A stretch of DNA of 64,000 nucleotides from a virus, in the IMG/VR virus record IMGVR_UViG_3300034358_000044, positions 124,001 through 188,000 of that record, one strand, 5' to 3'. Each line of letters begins with the position of its first letter. The first letter of the stretch is position 1. Of this stretch, positions 16,267 to 24,814 are shown one piece after another. The notes below the pieces were generated by a model. The model did no database searches. It was not told the origin of the DNA and saw only the letters and a list, made by a program, of their open reading frames with translations. Made by a program: the position numbers and the translations under genes.

Positions 16267-16551
16267 CTACGGAATTGCGAGCTGGTAGAGTCGGTCCAAG
16301 ACGAGCTTCTCCTGCTCCGAGTTGAACTCCACCACAGTGCTGGTCTTGCAGAGCCCAAAGGGACCTACAGCTCCCTTGCCCTGCTCGCCCCAGTCCGAGG
16401 TCTCACGTCCCACCTTCACGCCACCGGCCAGGGACTTGAGAAGCTTGTAGATGAGCCTCCCCAGCTTCCTGTTGTCGATGTCGTTCGGAGTAGAGCTCCA
16501 CATCCGGTAGTTGATGAGGAACTCTGCAATCGGCTTCCTTACTCGTGTCAT
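16267..16551 (-). CDS. Small protein of unknown function
   Basis: The 94-residue product starts MTRVRKPIAEFLINYRM and has an N-terminal helical part with an R-K-L-G-R-L-I-Y-K-L-L-K helix, then a Gly-rich turn region and a C-terminal helix (SEQEKLVLDRLYQLA). The upstream region carries the recurring GGCATAAGG motif and an inverted repeat, so it is probably transcribed from its own leftward promoter. Confidence 0.55.
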   Translation of the reverse strand: MTRVRKPIAEFLINYRMWSSTPNDIDNRKLGRLIYKLLKSLAGGVKVGRETSDWGEQGKGAVGPFGLCKTSTVVEFNSEQEKLVLDRLYQLAIP

Positions 16552-16580
16552 TGTTTGGTCCCTTCAGAGCCGCAACAAAT

Positions 16581-16611
16581 AGAGACGGAATTGTCTCTAC
16601 AACCTTATGCC
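16581..16611 (-). promoter_or_regulatory. Leftward motif GGCATAAGG with inverted repeat
   Basis: GGCATAAGG at 16611-16603 on the minus strand, then AGAGAC-n6-GTCTCT (16598-16581), 51 bases before the leftward ATG at 16551. It has the same architecture as the site at 4049-4078. Confidence 0.5.
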
Positions 16612-16630
16612 GAAGCGTGGTGCAGAGTTG

Positions 16631-16912
16631 CTACCACGAGTTCCAGAACCGAATGATGGTGACGTCCTTCGGTAGCTTCGCGATGTCTACCTCGAAGCCT
16701 TCCTGGGAGTCGTCGTTGAACGGCCGGACGCAGCCGCGCTTCTCCAAGTCTACCTCGACTCCGGCTTCGTCAGGATCGCAGTGACCGAAGAACTCCCGTA
16801 CCTCTTCGGGCGCCTCGATTGAAGCAGCATCACACGCATCCCAAATCCTCTTCATCGCCTTGAACTTCTCGTCGGGCGGCCTGAAGCCGACGACGTGCGT
16901 ACTCATTCCCAT
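16631..16912 (-). CDS. Small conserved-looking acidic phage protein
   Basis: The 93-residue product reads MGMSTHVVGFRPPDEKFK and later KRIWDACDAASIEAPEEV and EAGVEVDL. This style is found in small phage proteins annotated only as hypothetical; that is a recollection, not a search. GGAG lies six bases before the first ATG, which is used. The stop of the upstream zinc-finger gene directly abuts it. The function is unknown. Confidence 0.65.
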   Translation of the reverse strand: MGMSTHVVGFRPPDEKFKAMKRIWDACDAASIEAPEEVREFFGHCDPDEAGVEVDLEKRGCVRPFNDDSQEGFEVDIAKLPKDVTIIRFWNSW

Positions 16913-17176
16913 TTAGCTCTCCTCCAGAAAGTCTTGTTCGAGTTGCTTCTGTGCAGTGAAGAGTCGTTCGATGTTCTTCTTCGCCAGTATCATGTCGTTC
17001 CCCAGTGTGACGACCTGGGACCTCAAGATGAACAGCACCCGTACAACAGCCTCGGGTACGGTGGTCGCGCATCGCTGGCAGAGACAGATGGGCATCTCCA
17101 TCTTTCTCCACTCTACCGTGTCGATGTAGACCTTCTTGTCGCAGCATAGGCACGGCATCTTGCTATCGAGTGGCAT
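16913..17176 (-). CDS. Zinc-finger-like small protein
   Basis: The 87-residue product has an N-terminal CLCCDKK and a second pair CLCQRC, giving a likely four-Cys zinc site in the first 40 residues, followed by a long helix (AKKNIERLFTAQKQLEQDF). Its start overlaps the RNase HII stop by 14 bases, so translation is probably coupled. Its role could be nucleic-acid binding; it is otherwise unknown. Confidence 0.6.
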   Translation of the reverse strand: MPLDSKMPCLCCDKKVYIDTVEWRKMEMPICLCQRCATTVPEAVVRVLFILRSQVVTLGNDMILAKKNIERLFTAQKQLEQDFLEES

Positions 17177-17804
17177 GCGCCCTCACGAGTTTCTTGGTGT
17201 AGGCCAGTCGGTGGAGATACCCGCTGTGGCTCGTAGTGGAGTCTTTCCCGTCAACAACGAGTCCAAACTGTTGAATGGCTTCGAGATGGTCGTGAGTCCC
17301 ATAGCCTTTGTTCTGCCTCCAGCCGTAGTCAGGCAACCCTTGGCTGGTTCTCTCCTTGGCGTAGTCGATCATCATCGTGTCCCGAAGGTGCTTCGCGATG
17401 ATGCTGGCGGCGCTGACCTGCTTGTACTTGTCGTCCGCCTTGGGTTCGACGACCTGTTCTCCTGCCCAACTCCGTACGGGGCTGCTGCCGTCCACGTAGA
17501 GGATGTCGGGCTTGGCGATGGTGAGGTCTGCCAGCGCCCTAGTGTAGGAGAGCTGGAGGCCCACTCCTGGGCCGTACTGGTCGAGCTCCCAGGGCCAGGC
17601 GTGCCCGACACCGAAGTCGAGTACTACTTGGCACAGCAGGGGGTACAGCATGCCTCTCTGAGCCTCTGTGGTCTTCTTCGAGTCACGCACCCCAGGGGGC
17701 AGCAGGGGCACGGCAGAGTCTCTCAGGAGGGCTACGACGGTGATGACAGGGCCTGCGAGGGCACCCCATCCGACTTCATCAACAGAGCCCCCCGCGAATG
17801 ACAT
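17163..17804 (-). CDS. rnhB: Ribonuclease HII
   Basis: A 213-residue product of usual family length. It has the N-terminal acidic pair in GGSVDEVGWGALAGPVI (Asp9, Glu10), DSKKTTEAQR, YVDGSSPV with the third acidic residue, KADDKYKQVSAASIIAK with the fourth, and the C-terminal DYGWRQNKGYGTHDHLEAIQ segment. RNase HII cleaves the RNA strand of RNA-DNA hybrids and at single ribonucleotides. A phage enzyme could remove replication primers. The usual Gly-Arg-Gly after the acidic pair reads Gly-Trp-Gly. A strong AAGGAGG lies upstream; ATG 17804 is used, GTG 17807 is equally possible. Confidence 0.9.
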   Translation of the reverse strand: MSFAGGSVDEVGWGALAGPVITVVALLRDSAVPLLPPGVRDSKKTTEAQRGMLYPLLCQVVLDFGVGHAWPWELDQYGPGVGLQLSYTRALADLTIAKPDILYVDGSSPVRSWAGEQVVEPKADDKYKQVSAASIIAKHLRDTMMIDYAKERTSQGLPDYGWRQNKGYGTHDHLEAIQQFGLVVDGKDSTTSHSGYLHRLAYTKKLVRAHATR

Positions 17805-17847
17805 CACGGGGGGCTACCTCCTTCTTAGTGCGGGGCATCCGTTCCTT

Positions 17848-18159
17848 TCACGGTGATTCGTTCTGCTCGTTTCCCATCTTGCGTTTCACGATGACTTGTA
17901 CGACGAGGGAGGTAGGTTTGATGGAGACCGCATTTCCCGGTACACAGTTGTTCTTGGTGAGCCACTTCTGGAAGATGTTCCATATCTCAAGAGCCACTTT
18001 CCCGTTGACTTTCTCTGGCCAGTAGAGCTTCAGCCCGTAAACGAGTGGGTTGACAGTGCCCACGACTTCATAGACCATCTCTTGGTCCAGGGCGCCTCCT
18101 GTTGACTCGCAGAATGCAGGAACCCACGCCAGAGGCGGTGGCACTCTTGAGGGCTTCAT
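17848..18159 (-). CDS. Unknown protein, start codon overlapping divergent terminase start
   Basis: The 103-residue product starts MKPSRVPPPLAWVPAF. It has a central aromatic part (VYGLKLYWPEK) and a helix (IWNIFQKWLTKN), and ends in a basic tail. Its ATG (18159-18157) and the terminase ATG (18158-18160) lie on opposite strands in the same CATG. GGAG sits upstream on the minus strand. It leads the unit with RNase HII. No family is recognised. Confidence 0.55.
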   Translation of the reverse strand: MKPSRVPPPLAWVPAFCESTGGALDQEMVYEVVGTVNPLVYGLKLYWPEKVNGKVALEIWNIFQKWLTKNNCVPGNAVSIKPTSLVVQVIVKRKMGNEQNESP

Positions 18160-19951
18160 GACAGTAGTCTCCAGTGAAGAGTACAAGAGACTCGACAACG
18201 ACGTCGTCATCTCTGAGAGCGGGCAGCCAGAGCCGAAGGAAGAATGGGACTACGAGCCAGTAGTTGAGGTGGACCCGGATGAGCTGGAACTGCAGAAAGG
18301 CAGCGAGCTCGTCTACATCTCTCCCTCCCGCTTTGTCGAGTTCGCCATCACGGTTCCCGACAAGGTGCTGCAGAAGCGAGTGCCCTTCTCCTTCGAGAAC
18401 CGCCGCTACCTCCGTCATCCCTACGACACCGCCTCCAAGCGCGTCCTCCTGAAGTGTGGTCGGCAGGTCGAGAAGAGCACGATGTTGGGGAACAAGTGCC
18501 TCTCGTACTGCGCCATCTACTCTGCCTTCAACGTCCTCTACGTTTCCCCCACCAACCTTCAGACGAAGACCTTCAGTCAGGACCGCTTGAAGGAGCCGGT
18601 GGAGACATCAGAACGATTGAAGGCTTGGACGACGTCGAAGCTGAGCGACAACGTCTTCTCCAAGAAGTTCGTCAACCGGAGCCAGATAACGCTCCGCTAC
18701 GCCTACCACAACGCCGACCGGGTTCGTGGCATCCCTGCTGACATGGTCCTCATTGATGAGGTCCAGGACATCATCACGGACAACCTTCCGGTCATCGAGG
18801 AGTGCGCCTCCCACTCCGAGTTCAAGCTCTTCCTGTACTCAGGGACGCCCAAGTCTCTGGACAACCCTCTGGAGAAGTACTGGACGGAGCAGTCGACCCA
18901 GAACGAGTGGGTGGTGCCCTGTGAGCACCACGGCCTCCCCAAGGATCCCAGCACCTGGTTCTGGAACATCCTCAGCGAAGAGAACATGGGCAAGGAAGGT
19001 CTCATCTGTTCTCGCTGTGGGAAGCCCATCTACTCGATGCACCCACACTCCCAGTGGGTGTCGATGAACCCGAACGTCTACACCCGACTGAAGCAGCCCT
19101 TTGAGGGCTACCGGGTACCGCAGCTCATGGTGCCTTGGCTTGACTGGCACGAGCTCCTCGACAAGCGTACCAAGCAGTCCCAGACGGTCTTCTTCAACGA
19201 GGTGTTGGGGCTCTCCTACGACTCCGGTACTCGCCCCCTCACTCGGCAGGACGTCGTCGATAACTGCCAGCCTGGGCTCTTGATGACGGAGTCCAACCTC
19301 ACCGACATCAAGCGACACATGGGTACGGCTTCTCCCATCTTCGCCGGCATCGACTGGGGTACTGGTGAGAATACGTACACCGTCCTCACCCTGGGCGGCT
19401 ACATCAACGAGTACTTCACCATCTTCTACATTCACCGTTTCGAGGGGCCTGAGATGGAGCCAGAGGTGCAGCTCGACCTCATCGAGACCATCATCAAGAA
19501 CTGGAACGTCAAGGTGGTGGGGACAGACTACGGCGGCGGCTTTGATCGCAACGATCGTCTCCAGCGGAAGTTCGGAAGGGACCGAATCTGGAAGTACCAG
19601 TACTCGACCCCTTCCCAGAAGGTGAAGTGGGAGGACAAGTTCCACCGTTTCATCGTCCACCGCACCGAGGTGATGTCGGACATCTTCAACGCCATCAAGC
19701 GGAGGAACGTCTTCCGCTTCCCTGACTGGCAGCAATTCGAGGACCCCTTCTCCAAGGACCTCCTCAACATCTTCTCGGAGTACAACGAGCAGGCCCGGCA
19801 GATTCAGTACAAGAAGTCGCCTGACGTGACGGACGACTCCTTCCACTCCATCCTGCTCTGCTTCCTTGTCTCGATGCTGCGCCACCCCAGGCACGATGTT
19901 CTGAACCCTCAGGCGCGCACGTCTGCTGGTGCAATGGACATTGAGGACTAA
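18158..19951 (+). CDS. terL: Terminase large subunit
   Basis: A 597-residue packaging ATPase-nuclease. The ATPase domain has a non-canonical Walker A, LKCGRQVEKST (about residue 100), a Walker B with catalytic acid, MVLIDEVQD (about 196-204), and a coupling segment FLYSGTP. A Cys pair (CSRCGKP) with an upstream CEHHG forms a probable zinc loop in the linker. The nuclease domain begins at AGIDWGTGENTYTV (about 395), and DYGGG and a late Asp pair (VTDDSFH) are candidate metal ligands. It docks on the portal and drives DNA into the prohead. No small terminase is recognised next to it. Confidence 0.9.
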   Translation: MTVVSSEEYKRLDNDVVISESGQPEPKEEWDYEPVVEVDPDELELQKGSELVYISPSRFVEFAITVPDKVLQKRVPFSFENRRYLRHPYDTASKRVLLKCGRQVEKSTMLGNKCLSYCAIYSAFNVLYVSPTNLQTKTFSQDRLKEPVETSERLKAWTTSKLSDNVFSKKFVNRSQITLRYAYHNADRVRGIPADMVLIDEVQDIITDNLPVIEECASHSEFKLFLYSGTPKSLDNPLEKYWTEQSTQNEWVVPCEHHGLPKDPSTWFWNILSEENMGKEGLICSRCGKPIYSMHPHSQWVSMNPNVYTRLKQPFEGYRVPQLMVPWLDWHELLDKRTKQSQTVFFNEVLGLSYDSGTRPLTRQDVVDNCQPGLLMTESNLTDIKRHMGTASPIFAGIDWGTGENTYTVLTLGGYINEYFTIFYIHRFEGPEMEPEVQLDLIETIIKNWNVKVVGTDYGGGFDRNDRLQRKFGRDRIWKYQYSTPSQKVKWEDKFHRFIVHRTEVMSDIFNAIKRRNVFRFPDWQQFEDPFSKDLLNIFSEYNEQARQIQYKKSPDVTDDSFHSILLCFLVSMLRHPRHDVLNPQARTSAGAMDIED

Positions 19952-19987
19952 GAAGAAACGGCTCGTGCAAGCCCGTCCCCTCTTCGA

Positions 19988-20434
19988 CTACGGCAGCTTC
20001 TTGACGAGCTGAGGAGCCATCCCCGCCACGGGGGGCAGGTTCTCCAGCGGGTCGTTGTTCCCGAACAGGCCCAACCTGGGCCAGTCGAACTTGTGCGCCA
20101 CCTTCTCGTAGGTGACGACCACGCCGACGCCGACCACCACTGCGATCGTGATGTTCTTCAGGTTGGGAGTGATGCCACCCAGCCGGGAGACCTTGTCCAT
20201 CACGCGCTGCTCCAGCGGCTTGCCCTCCATCATGGCAGCCTCCTCGAACTGCCCGTTGCGGCGGAAGTTCTTCGCCATCGCCGCCCTCAGCTCGGGGGGG
20301 AGCTGCTCGATGGTGATGTTCTGCGCCTTCTGAGGCACCTGCTGCGCTTGCGGGGGGACAGCCACCGCCTCATTGGCGGTCTGTGGCTTGCCACCGATGT
20401 CGATGACGATGCCCTTTTCGTTCTCGTTGCTCAT
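19988..20434 (-). CDS. Single-span membrane protein, unknown
   Basis: The 148-residue product starts MSNENEKGIVIDIGGKP. It has a Gln/Pro-rich middle, a helix (LPPELRAAMAKNFRRNG) and a hydrophobic segment NITIAVVVGVGVVVTYE at about residue 100, followed by a short tail. The segment looks like one transmembrane helix. The GGGATAAGG motif and a 7-bp inverted repeat precede the gene, so it likely has its own promoter. Its size allows a holin or spanin-like role, but nothing specific supports one. Confidence 0.55.
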   Translation of the reverse strand: MSNENEKGIVIDIGGKPQTANEAVAVPPQAQQVPQKAQNITIEQLPPELRAAMAKNFRRNGQFEEAAMMEGKPLEQRVMDKVSRLGGITPNLKNITIAVVVGVGVVVTYEKVAHKFDWPRLGLFGNNDPLENLPPVAGMAPQLVKKLP

Positions 20435-20457
20435 GGGGGTTGGTTCTCCAGTGAAGA

Positions 20458-20493
20458 CCAAGAGTTGATCTCTTGGGTTCACAGCCTTATCCC
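20458..20493 (-). promoter_or_regulatory. Leftward motif GGGATAAGG with inverted repeat
   Basis: GGGATAAGG at 20493-20485 (minus strand), then the perfect inverted repeat CCAAGAG-n5-CTCTTGG (20476-20458), 50 bases before the leftward ATG at 20434. Third instance of this arrangement. Confidence 0.5.
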
Positions 20494-20498
20494 AATCC

Positions 20499-21197
20499 CT
20501 AGTCTCTTTTTGCCAAGCGCCTGAAGAGGGCTTCCTTGTTGGTTTCCAGCCCTTCCAGGAACTGAGGTGAAACAGTTCCACGACCCAGCTCCAGCCAGGT
20601 CACCACTACTGCTCGAAGCTGCTTCCTGGCCGCACTGAGTCTTTCACCTAGAGACTGCCAGGCGAGGGAGGGGCTCTTCTTGTCCTCTGCCCAACAGTGG
20701 TCCACAAGCTGGGAACAGAAGTCGAAGAAGGGAGCCCAGGCCTTTGGGTTGTTCGTAGCCTTGGAGAGCGCAGAGAGAGTTTCCTCATCCATTCGCTCGA
20801 AGATCTCCACCCACTTGTTGGTAAGGTCCTGTGTCCAGTTTCCAGCTTTCTCGATTCCGAGGTATGCTTGTGCGGCCGAATACAGCCCCAGACAGGTATT
20901 GGTGTCTGGACGGAGAGGCTGCGGGTCTCTCAGTTCCATGAGGTGTTTCACCAGTCTCATCTCATCTTCGAGCTTCTGGAGACGGCTCGCCATGTTGATG
21001 AACGACCTTCTATTCATCGACGGCAGGTCTACCTCCAGGTCGACTGCAAGGAGATCCACATCTCCACGATCCAATACAGAGCGTCCCGCTTCTACTCTCT
21101 TCTTGATGAATCCCCTCTTCACGTAGTCGTGGAGAGAACGCTGCGACCGTCCAAGCCGTTGACCTGCTTCCTGGAACGTATAGAAGGGACTTCCCAC
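20499..21197 (-). CDS. Helix-turn-helix DNA-binding protein (MerR/excisionase-like N-terminus)
   Basis: The 232-residue product begins at GTG with AGGAGG four bases upstream. The N-terminus FTFQ-like (MGSPFYTFQEAGQRLGRSQR) followed by SLHDYVKRGFIKKR matches the winged-helix pattern of MerR/excisionase proteins: strand, A-x-x-L-G helix, recognition helix, wing. The rest is helical with many Trp and Leu (NWTQDLTNKWVEIFERMDEE) and has no recognised domain. It diverges from the head gene unit starting at 21263, so it could regulate that promoter region; a small-terminase role is an alternative. Confidence 0.65.
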   Translation of the reverse strand: MGSPFYTFQEAGQRLGRSQRSLHDYVKRGFIKKRVEAGRSVLDRGDVDLLAVDLEVDLPSMNRRSFINMASRLQKLEDEMRLVKHLMELRDPQPLRPDTNTCLGLYSAAQAYLGIEKAGNWTQDLTNKWVEIFERMDEETLSALSKATNNPKAWAPFFDFCSQLVDHCWAEDKKSPSLAWQSLGERLSAARKQLRAVVVTWLELGRGTVSPQFLEGLETNKEALFRRLAKRD

Positions 21198-21262
21198 GTG
21201 ACCTCCTGCAAGCCTACTCTGGTTGTGCTACATCTTTCGTCTACATCAGGGAGCTACAGCCC

Positions 21263-22306
21263 ATGAACAACGAGTCATCCATTGCCCTGCTAAGCAAGGG
21301 CAAGAGCGCAAACATCTCCCCCGAGAAGCTGGAGATGATGGGCAAGGAGGCTGCCAACATCTTCATCGAGAAGCACATCTCCCTCAACGAGAGCATCTCG
21401 AAGCTGGCTGCGGCACACGATGACATCAGCCAGGAACAAATCAAGAGGGTCTGCGAATTCGCCAACACCGCCGTGTACCTGGCGAAGCACGACATGGCCA
21501 AGACCGCCGGCTCCTCTTCGAGCTATCCCGAGTTCGACCTGGCCGATCCGAACCGTGTCATCCAGGACCTCTCGGATGGAACCAAGTCCACTGTCACCAC
21601 CAAGGTGGATGCTGACTACAGCCGCCTGCCTCAGAAGGTGAAGACCTCTTCCGCAGAGAAGAAGGTCGTTCGAATTGACCGGATGAAGGGGGCCAATGGG
21701 AAGCCGAACTACTGCGTCCATCACTACAGTGATGGAACCAGTTCCGGCCCGACCACTACAAAGACGGCCTCTCCAGCCGAGATGGCCCTTGAGGAACTCT
21801 TCACTTCGAAGACTGCAGAAGACCTCGACTACTCCAAGGACACTGCCGTCAATGAGGTGATGGCCGCCAAGGAGCAGCTCATCGGCCTCAGGGACCATCT
21901 TCGTTCCGCCGGAGAGCAGTTCGACCTGCTGCGCAAGGAGTCTGCTTCCGAGCTCTACGAGCTCTCCAAGCGCTTCATGATGGACGGGGGCAGCTTTGCC
22001 GACATCGGCAAGGTGGCCTACGCTGTCAGCCAGAGTCAGGACGAGATGGCGAATCTCCTCGACCCCATCATCAAGGGGCTGCTGAAGGAGAAGGTCTCCA
22101 GTGCCTCTGAGCTCAAGCTGGGCATCCGTGGGATGGAGAAGGTGGCTCACCGTACCGTCAATCCCGAGCACCCCATGATGAAGGTGGCAGCCGCCGTCCT
22201 CGTGGCCGACAGAGAGATGGAGAAGGTGGCCCAGGGGCTCAAGGAGGTCACTGCCGGACTCAACGAGGTGAACTCCTTCATCAAGGAGCAGCTCCGTGCT
22301 GGGTAG
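21263..22306 (+). CDS. Structural or scaffold-associated protein with K-x-A repeats
   Basis: The 347-residue product starts MNNESSIALLSKGKSA. It is helical and charged. Recurrent short peptides ending Lys-(hydrophobic/Thr)-Ala occur: DMAKTAGS, TKTASPAE, TSKTAED, GKVAYA, MEKVAHR, MMKVAAA and MEKVAQG. The last 200 residues are probably coiled-coil. It opens the head gene cluster and precedes the prohead protease, so a scaffold or internal core role is plausible. The repeated K-x-A peptides could be protease processing sites; this is inference. Confidence 0.6.
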   Translation: MNNESSIALLSKGKSANISPEKLEMMGKEAANIFIEKHISLNESISKLAAAHDDISQEQIKRVCEFANTAVYLAKHDMAKTAGSSSSYPEFDLADPNRVIQDLSDGTKSTVTTKVDADYSRLPQKVKTSSAEKKVVRIDRMKGANGKPNYCVHHYSDGTSSGPTTTKTASPAEMALEELFTSKTAEDLDYSKDTAVNEVMAAKEQLIGLRDHLRSAGEQFDLLRKESASELYELSKRFMMDGGSFADIGKVAYAVSQSQDEMANLLDPIIKGLLKEKVSSASELKLGIRGMEKVAHRTVNPEHPMMKVAAAVLVADREMEKVAQGLKEVTAGLNEVNSFIKEQLRAG

Positions 22307-22529
22307 ACTCACCAAGCTGGCCCAAAGGTCGGCACAGCTTCGTCGGGCTGCTCTTCGTAAGGAGGCAGGCATCCTCGGTGCTGTCAGCAAACAGGTAGGT
22401 GGTGCCGCCATCGGCGGAGCGTTGGCTGCCCCTACCGCCATTGCAAAGACGAAAGAGTACAAGCAGGGATTCGATCCGGCCTACCAACAGTCCATGCATG
22501 GTCCGGCACCAAAGCCTCCAGGAGTTTGA
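22296..22529 (+). CDS. Small basic protein with Gly/Ala-rich cassette
   Basis: The 77-residue product begins at a GTG that overlaps the previous stop by 11 bases. A basic helix (LTKLAQRSAQLRRAALRKEA) is followed by VGGAAIGGALAAPTAIA, a short glycine-zipper-like stretch, and a polar tail. No domain is known. It resembles in style the small internal-protein candidates at 31-41 kb. Confidence 0.5.
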   Translation: MLGRLTKLAQRSAQLRRAALRKEAGILGAVSKQVGGAAIGGALAAPTAIAKTKEYKQGFDPAYQQSMHGPAPKPPGV

Positions 22530-22530
22530 C

Positions 22531-23151
22531 ATGACCGCCGAAGAGATTCTCGCAGCTGCCAACGAGGCGAACCCTGAGTACGTCGAGAAGACGGCGAACG
22601 CTCTGTTCGTTCTGCAGCATGGAGAGCCAGAGTTCGTTGACGAGATGATGAAGGACATCAACATCATCACCGCAGTCACGATGGAGAAATCTGCAGGAGT
22701 GAAAGACGTTTTGAGGCGTGGTTGGGGCAGTACTGGGGGGAAGCTCCCTGACGCAGCTCAGGGTGTGCTGATTGCCGGTGCAGCTTCAGTCGCTCTCGGA
22801 CTGGGGGCAGCAGTGGCAGGAGACCTCTACGATGCTGCCAAGAGAGGCCTCACCAGGAAGAGGAACTACGATGCCATCGTCAAGGCGAACCCGGACCTTC
22901 AGCGCCACGACAAGAAGGAGCTCATCAACTCCTTCTCCACTCTTCACCGCTTCGCTCCTGAGTTCACTGCAGATCCTCGCCTGGGTGGTGAGCTCCTGGG
23001 GGCCATGGCCTCTTTGGGAGGCGGTGCTGAAGGGGGGCAGCGTGCCCTGGTTGAGGAGCTCCTCAACTCCAGGAAGACGTTGGTTGACGCCCGGAAGAAC
23101 CAGTTCTCTCTCGGCAGGCCCGATGCCAGCATGATGGGATTCAAGAAGTGA
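22531..23151 (+). CDS. Putative membrane-active virion protein
   Basis: The 206-residue product starts MTAEEILAAANEANPEYVEK with CCAGGAG upstream. It has K-T-A and K-S-A peptides in the first 60 residues, then a clear hydrophobic span GVLIAGAASVALGLGAAVAG (about residues 78-97) flanked by D-L-Y-D-A-A-K-R. The C-terminal part contains NSFSTLHRFAPEFTADP, a pattern I recall from uncharacterised proteins of large phages. Its stop overlaps the protease start (GTGA). A head-internal or membrane role is possible. Confidence 0.55.
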   Translation: MTAEEILAAANEANPEYVEKTANALFVLQHGEPEFVDEMMKDINIITAVTMEKSAGVKDVLRRGWGSTGGKLPDAAQGVLIAGAASVALGLGAAVAGDLYDAAKRGLTRKRNYDAIVKANPDLQRHDKKELINSFSTLHRFAPEFTADPRLGGELLGAMASLGGGAEGGQRALVEELLNSRKTLVDARKNQFSLGRPDASMMGFKK

Positions 23152-24758
23152 TCAAGCAGCTTTCCTATCTCGGTCGAACCGAGCAAGGCATCTTCGCTCA
23201 AGCGCTCTTCGGGAGTGCTGGGGCCTTCGAGAAGACTGCCGGCGCTCCTCCGTTTGCCAACTTGGAGACCGGTGACGAGCTGAGGAAGGCTGTCTCCAGC
23301 ATCACCAAGAAGGACAGAGAAGCGTTCTGCTACGTCCTGGTGAACGCCTTGGGAGCTGGAGAGTTCTTTGGCTCCAACATCAACGCGGACTGGTTCCCGT
23401 GGAATGCTCTCTCCCACCAAGGGGATGACTACGGGTACAAGACGTTCTTGAGGGCGCACGCCTTCTCTCACCACAAGAACAAGGATCCTCAGCGCGCCTT
23501 CGGTGTACCCATCTCCTCCCTACTGAACCCGCGCATGAAGCGGGTCGAGCTCATCATCAAGCTCGACAGGGAGAAGGCGAAGCTGGAGCAGGCGGACGGC
23601 ATCATCAGCCGCATCGACGCCGGAGAGTTCCCTGACGTCTCGATGGGCTGCAAGGTTCCATTCGACGTCTGCTCCATCTGCGGTAACCACAGCAAGACGA
23701 AGGACGACTACTGCAAGCACATGAGGCCCGACCCGGAAGACCGGGACAAGTGGGGGCCGAACAAGATTCTCCCAGATGGACGGCGCATCTGCGTCATCAA
23801 CACGCTTCCTAGGTTCTTCGACATCTCCTTCGTCTTCATTGGAGCGGATAAGACCGCCAAGGTGATGATGAAGTTGGCCTCAAGAAACATCGTCACTGGC
23901 CCAATCATTCTGTCGGCCGATGCAGGTGCTCAGTTCTACGAGGGTATTGGTAAGCAGAAGACCGCCTCCGTTCGACAGGAGCTCCCCAAGATGGCCTCCC
24001 AGAAGAAGGTCTCAGAGATTCTGAAGGACATTCCTGCTGGCACCTTCTCCATGAAGAGGCTGTCCTCTCTGGAGAGGGCCGAGCCCACCATCGGTAAAAA
24101 GGCGCTCAAGAAGCTTTCCCAGCATCCCCTGTCTGCTGCCCTCGGGGCCACTGCTGCGATGGGCATCGTCCTCAAACCGGAGGAGTTCCAGTATCTGGTG
24201 TTGGAGAAGATGGGTGAAGCAGAGCTGGCAGACATCCTCTCCAATGAGACTCTGGTCTTCCACAAGACCGCATCCTTCCACCATACGGACATCGAGTTTA
24301 TCAAGGAGGCGGTCGATTCCTCCATTTCTCTTCTTCGAGACGTGGTGAAAGAGCGGACAGTCTTTGGGGAGCCGTTCGTGCTTCGAACGGCTGCTCCTTC
24401 AGAAGCCCCCAAAAACCCTCTTCCCACACCTTCTCCGGTCGAGCATTCTCTTCTGGACAAGATCAGCGCGGCATACAATGGTTACCGTTGGTCGCTGATG
24501 ATGAAGCTGTCGGAAGCGTCGGAGATGGTGGAGAGCGACTCAAGGTTGCGAGAGGCTGTACTGGGAGACGGACTGGTGAACATGTTTTCAAAGACGGCCA
24601 GTCGTTCCCCACTCATCACTCGCGACTCGGTAGCATACATGATGGGCGCTCATTTCTCTGACCGTAGTGTGTTGTCGAATGCTGCAGTCGTCGATGCGAT
24701 TGCAGAGAGCAACAAGGACTTCCTCAATGGTGAGGGGTTCTCGGCCCAGGGGTTCTGA
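23148..24758 (+). CDS. Prohead maturation protease with long C-terminal extension
   Basis: A 536-residue product. The catalytic half resembles phage prohead serine proteases: a His-rich segment FLRAHAFSHHKNKDPQRAFG (His104, 108 or 109 as base) followed by a strand-rich core and VSMGCKV with the presumed nucleophile Ser165. A zinc-like knuckle is inserted right after: CSICGN ... YCKHM (Cys175, Cys178, Cys189, His191). The C-terminal 280 residues are helical and hold several K-x-A peptides (KTASVRQ, FHKTASFHH, FSKTASRS), suggesting a fused scaffold or self-processed part. It lies upstream of scaffold-like genes and the major capsid protein, the standard order. Confidence 0.75.
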   Translation: MIKQLSYLGRTEQGIFAQALFGSAGAFEKTAGAPPFANLETGDELRKAVSSITKKDREAFCYVLVNALGAGEFFGSNINADWFPWNALSHQGDDYGYKTFLRAHAFSHHKNKDPQRAFGVPISSLLNPRMKRVELIIKLDREKAKLEQADGIISRIDAGEFPDVSMGCKVPFDVCSICGNHSKTKDDYCKHMRPDPEDRDKWGPNKILPDGRRICVINTLPRFFDISFVFIGADKTAKVMMKLASRNIVTGPIILSADAGAQFYEGIGKQKTASVRQELPKMASQKKVSEILKDIPAGTFSMKRLSSLERAEPTIGKKALKKLSQHPLSAALGATAAMGIVLKPEEFQYLVLEKMGEAELADILSNETLVFHKTASFHHTDIEFIKEAVDSSISLLRDVVKERTVFGEPFVLRTAAPSEAPKNPLPTPSPVEHSLLDKISAAYNGYRWSLMMKLSEASEMVESDSRLREAVLGDGLVNMFSKTASRSPLITRDSVAYMMGAHFSDRSVLSNAAVVDAIAESNKDFLNGEGFSAQGF

Positions 24759-24814
24759 CCTCGAAGACGGCCACCGACCAGAAGACTCGCAGTTCAAACC
24801 CCAGGAGCAAATAC

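Noticed and set aside
20499-21197. Assignment of the helix-turn-helix protein as small terminase
   Set aside because: It is on the opposite strand to the large terminase, and the N-terminus looks MerR/excisionase-like; no terminase-specific feature was seen.
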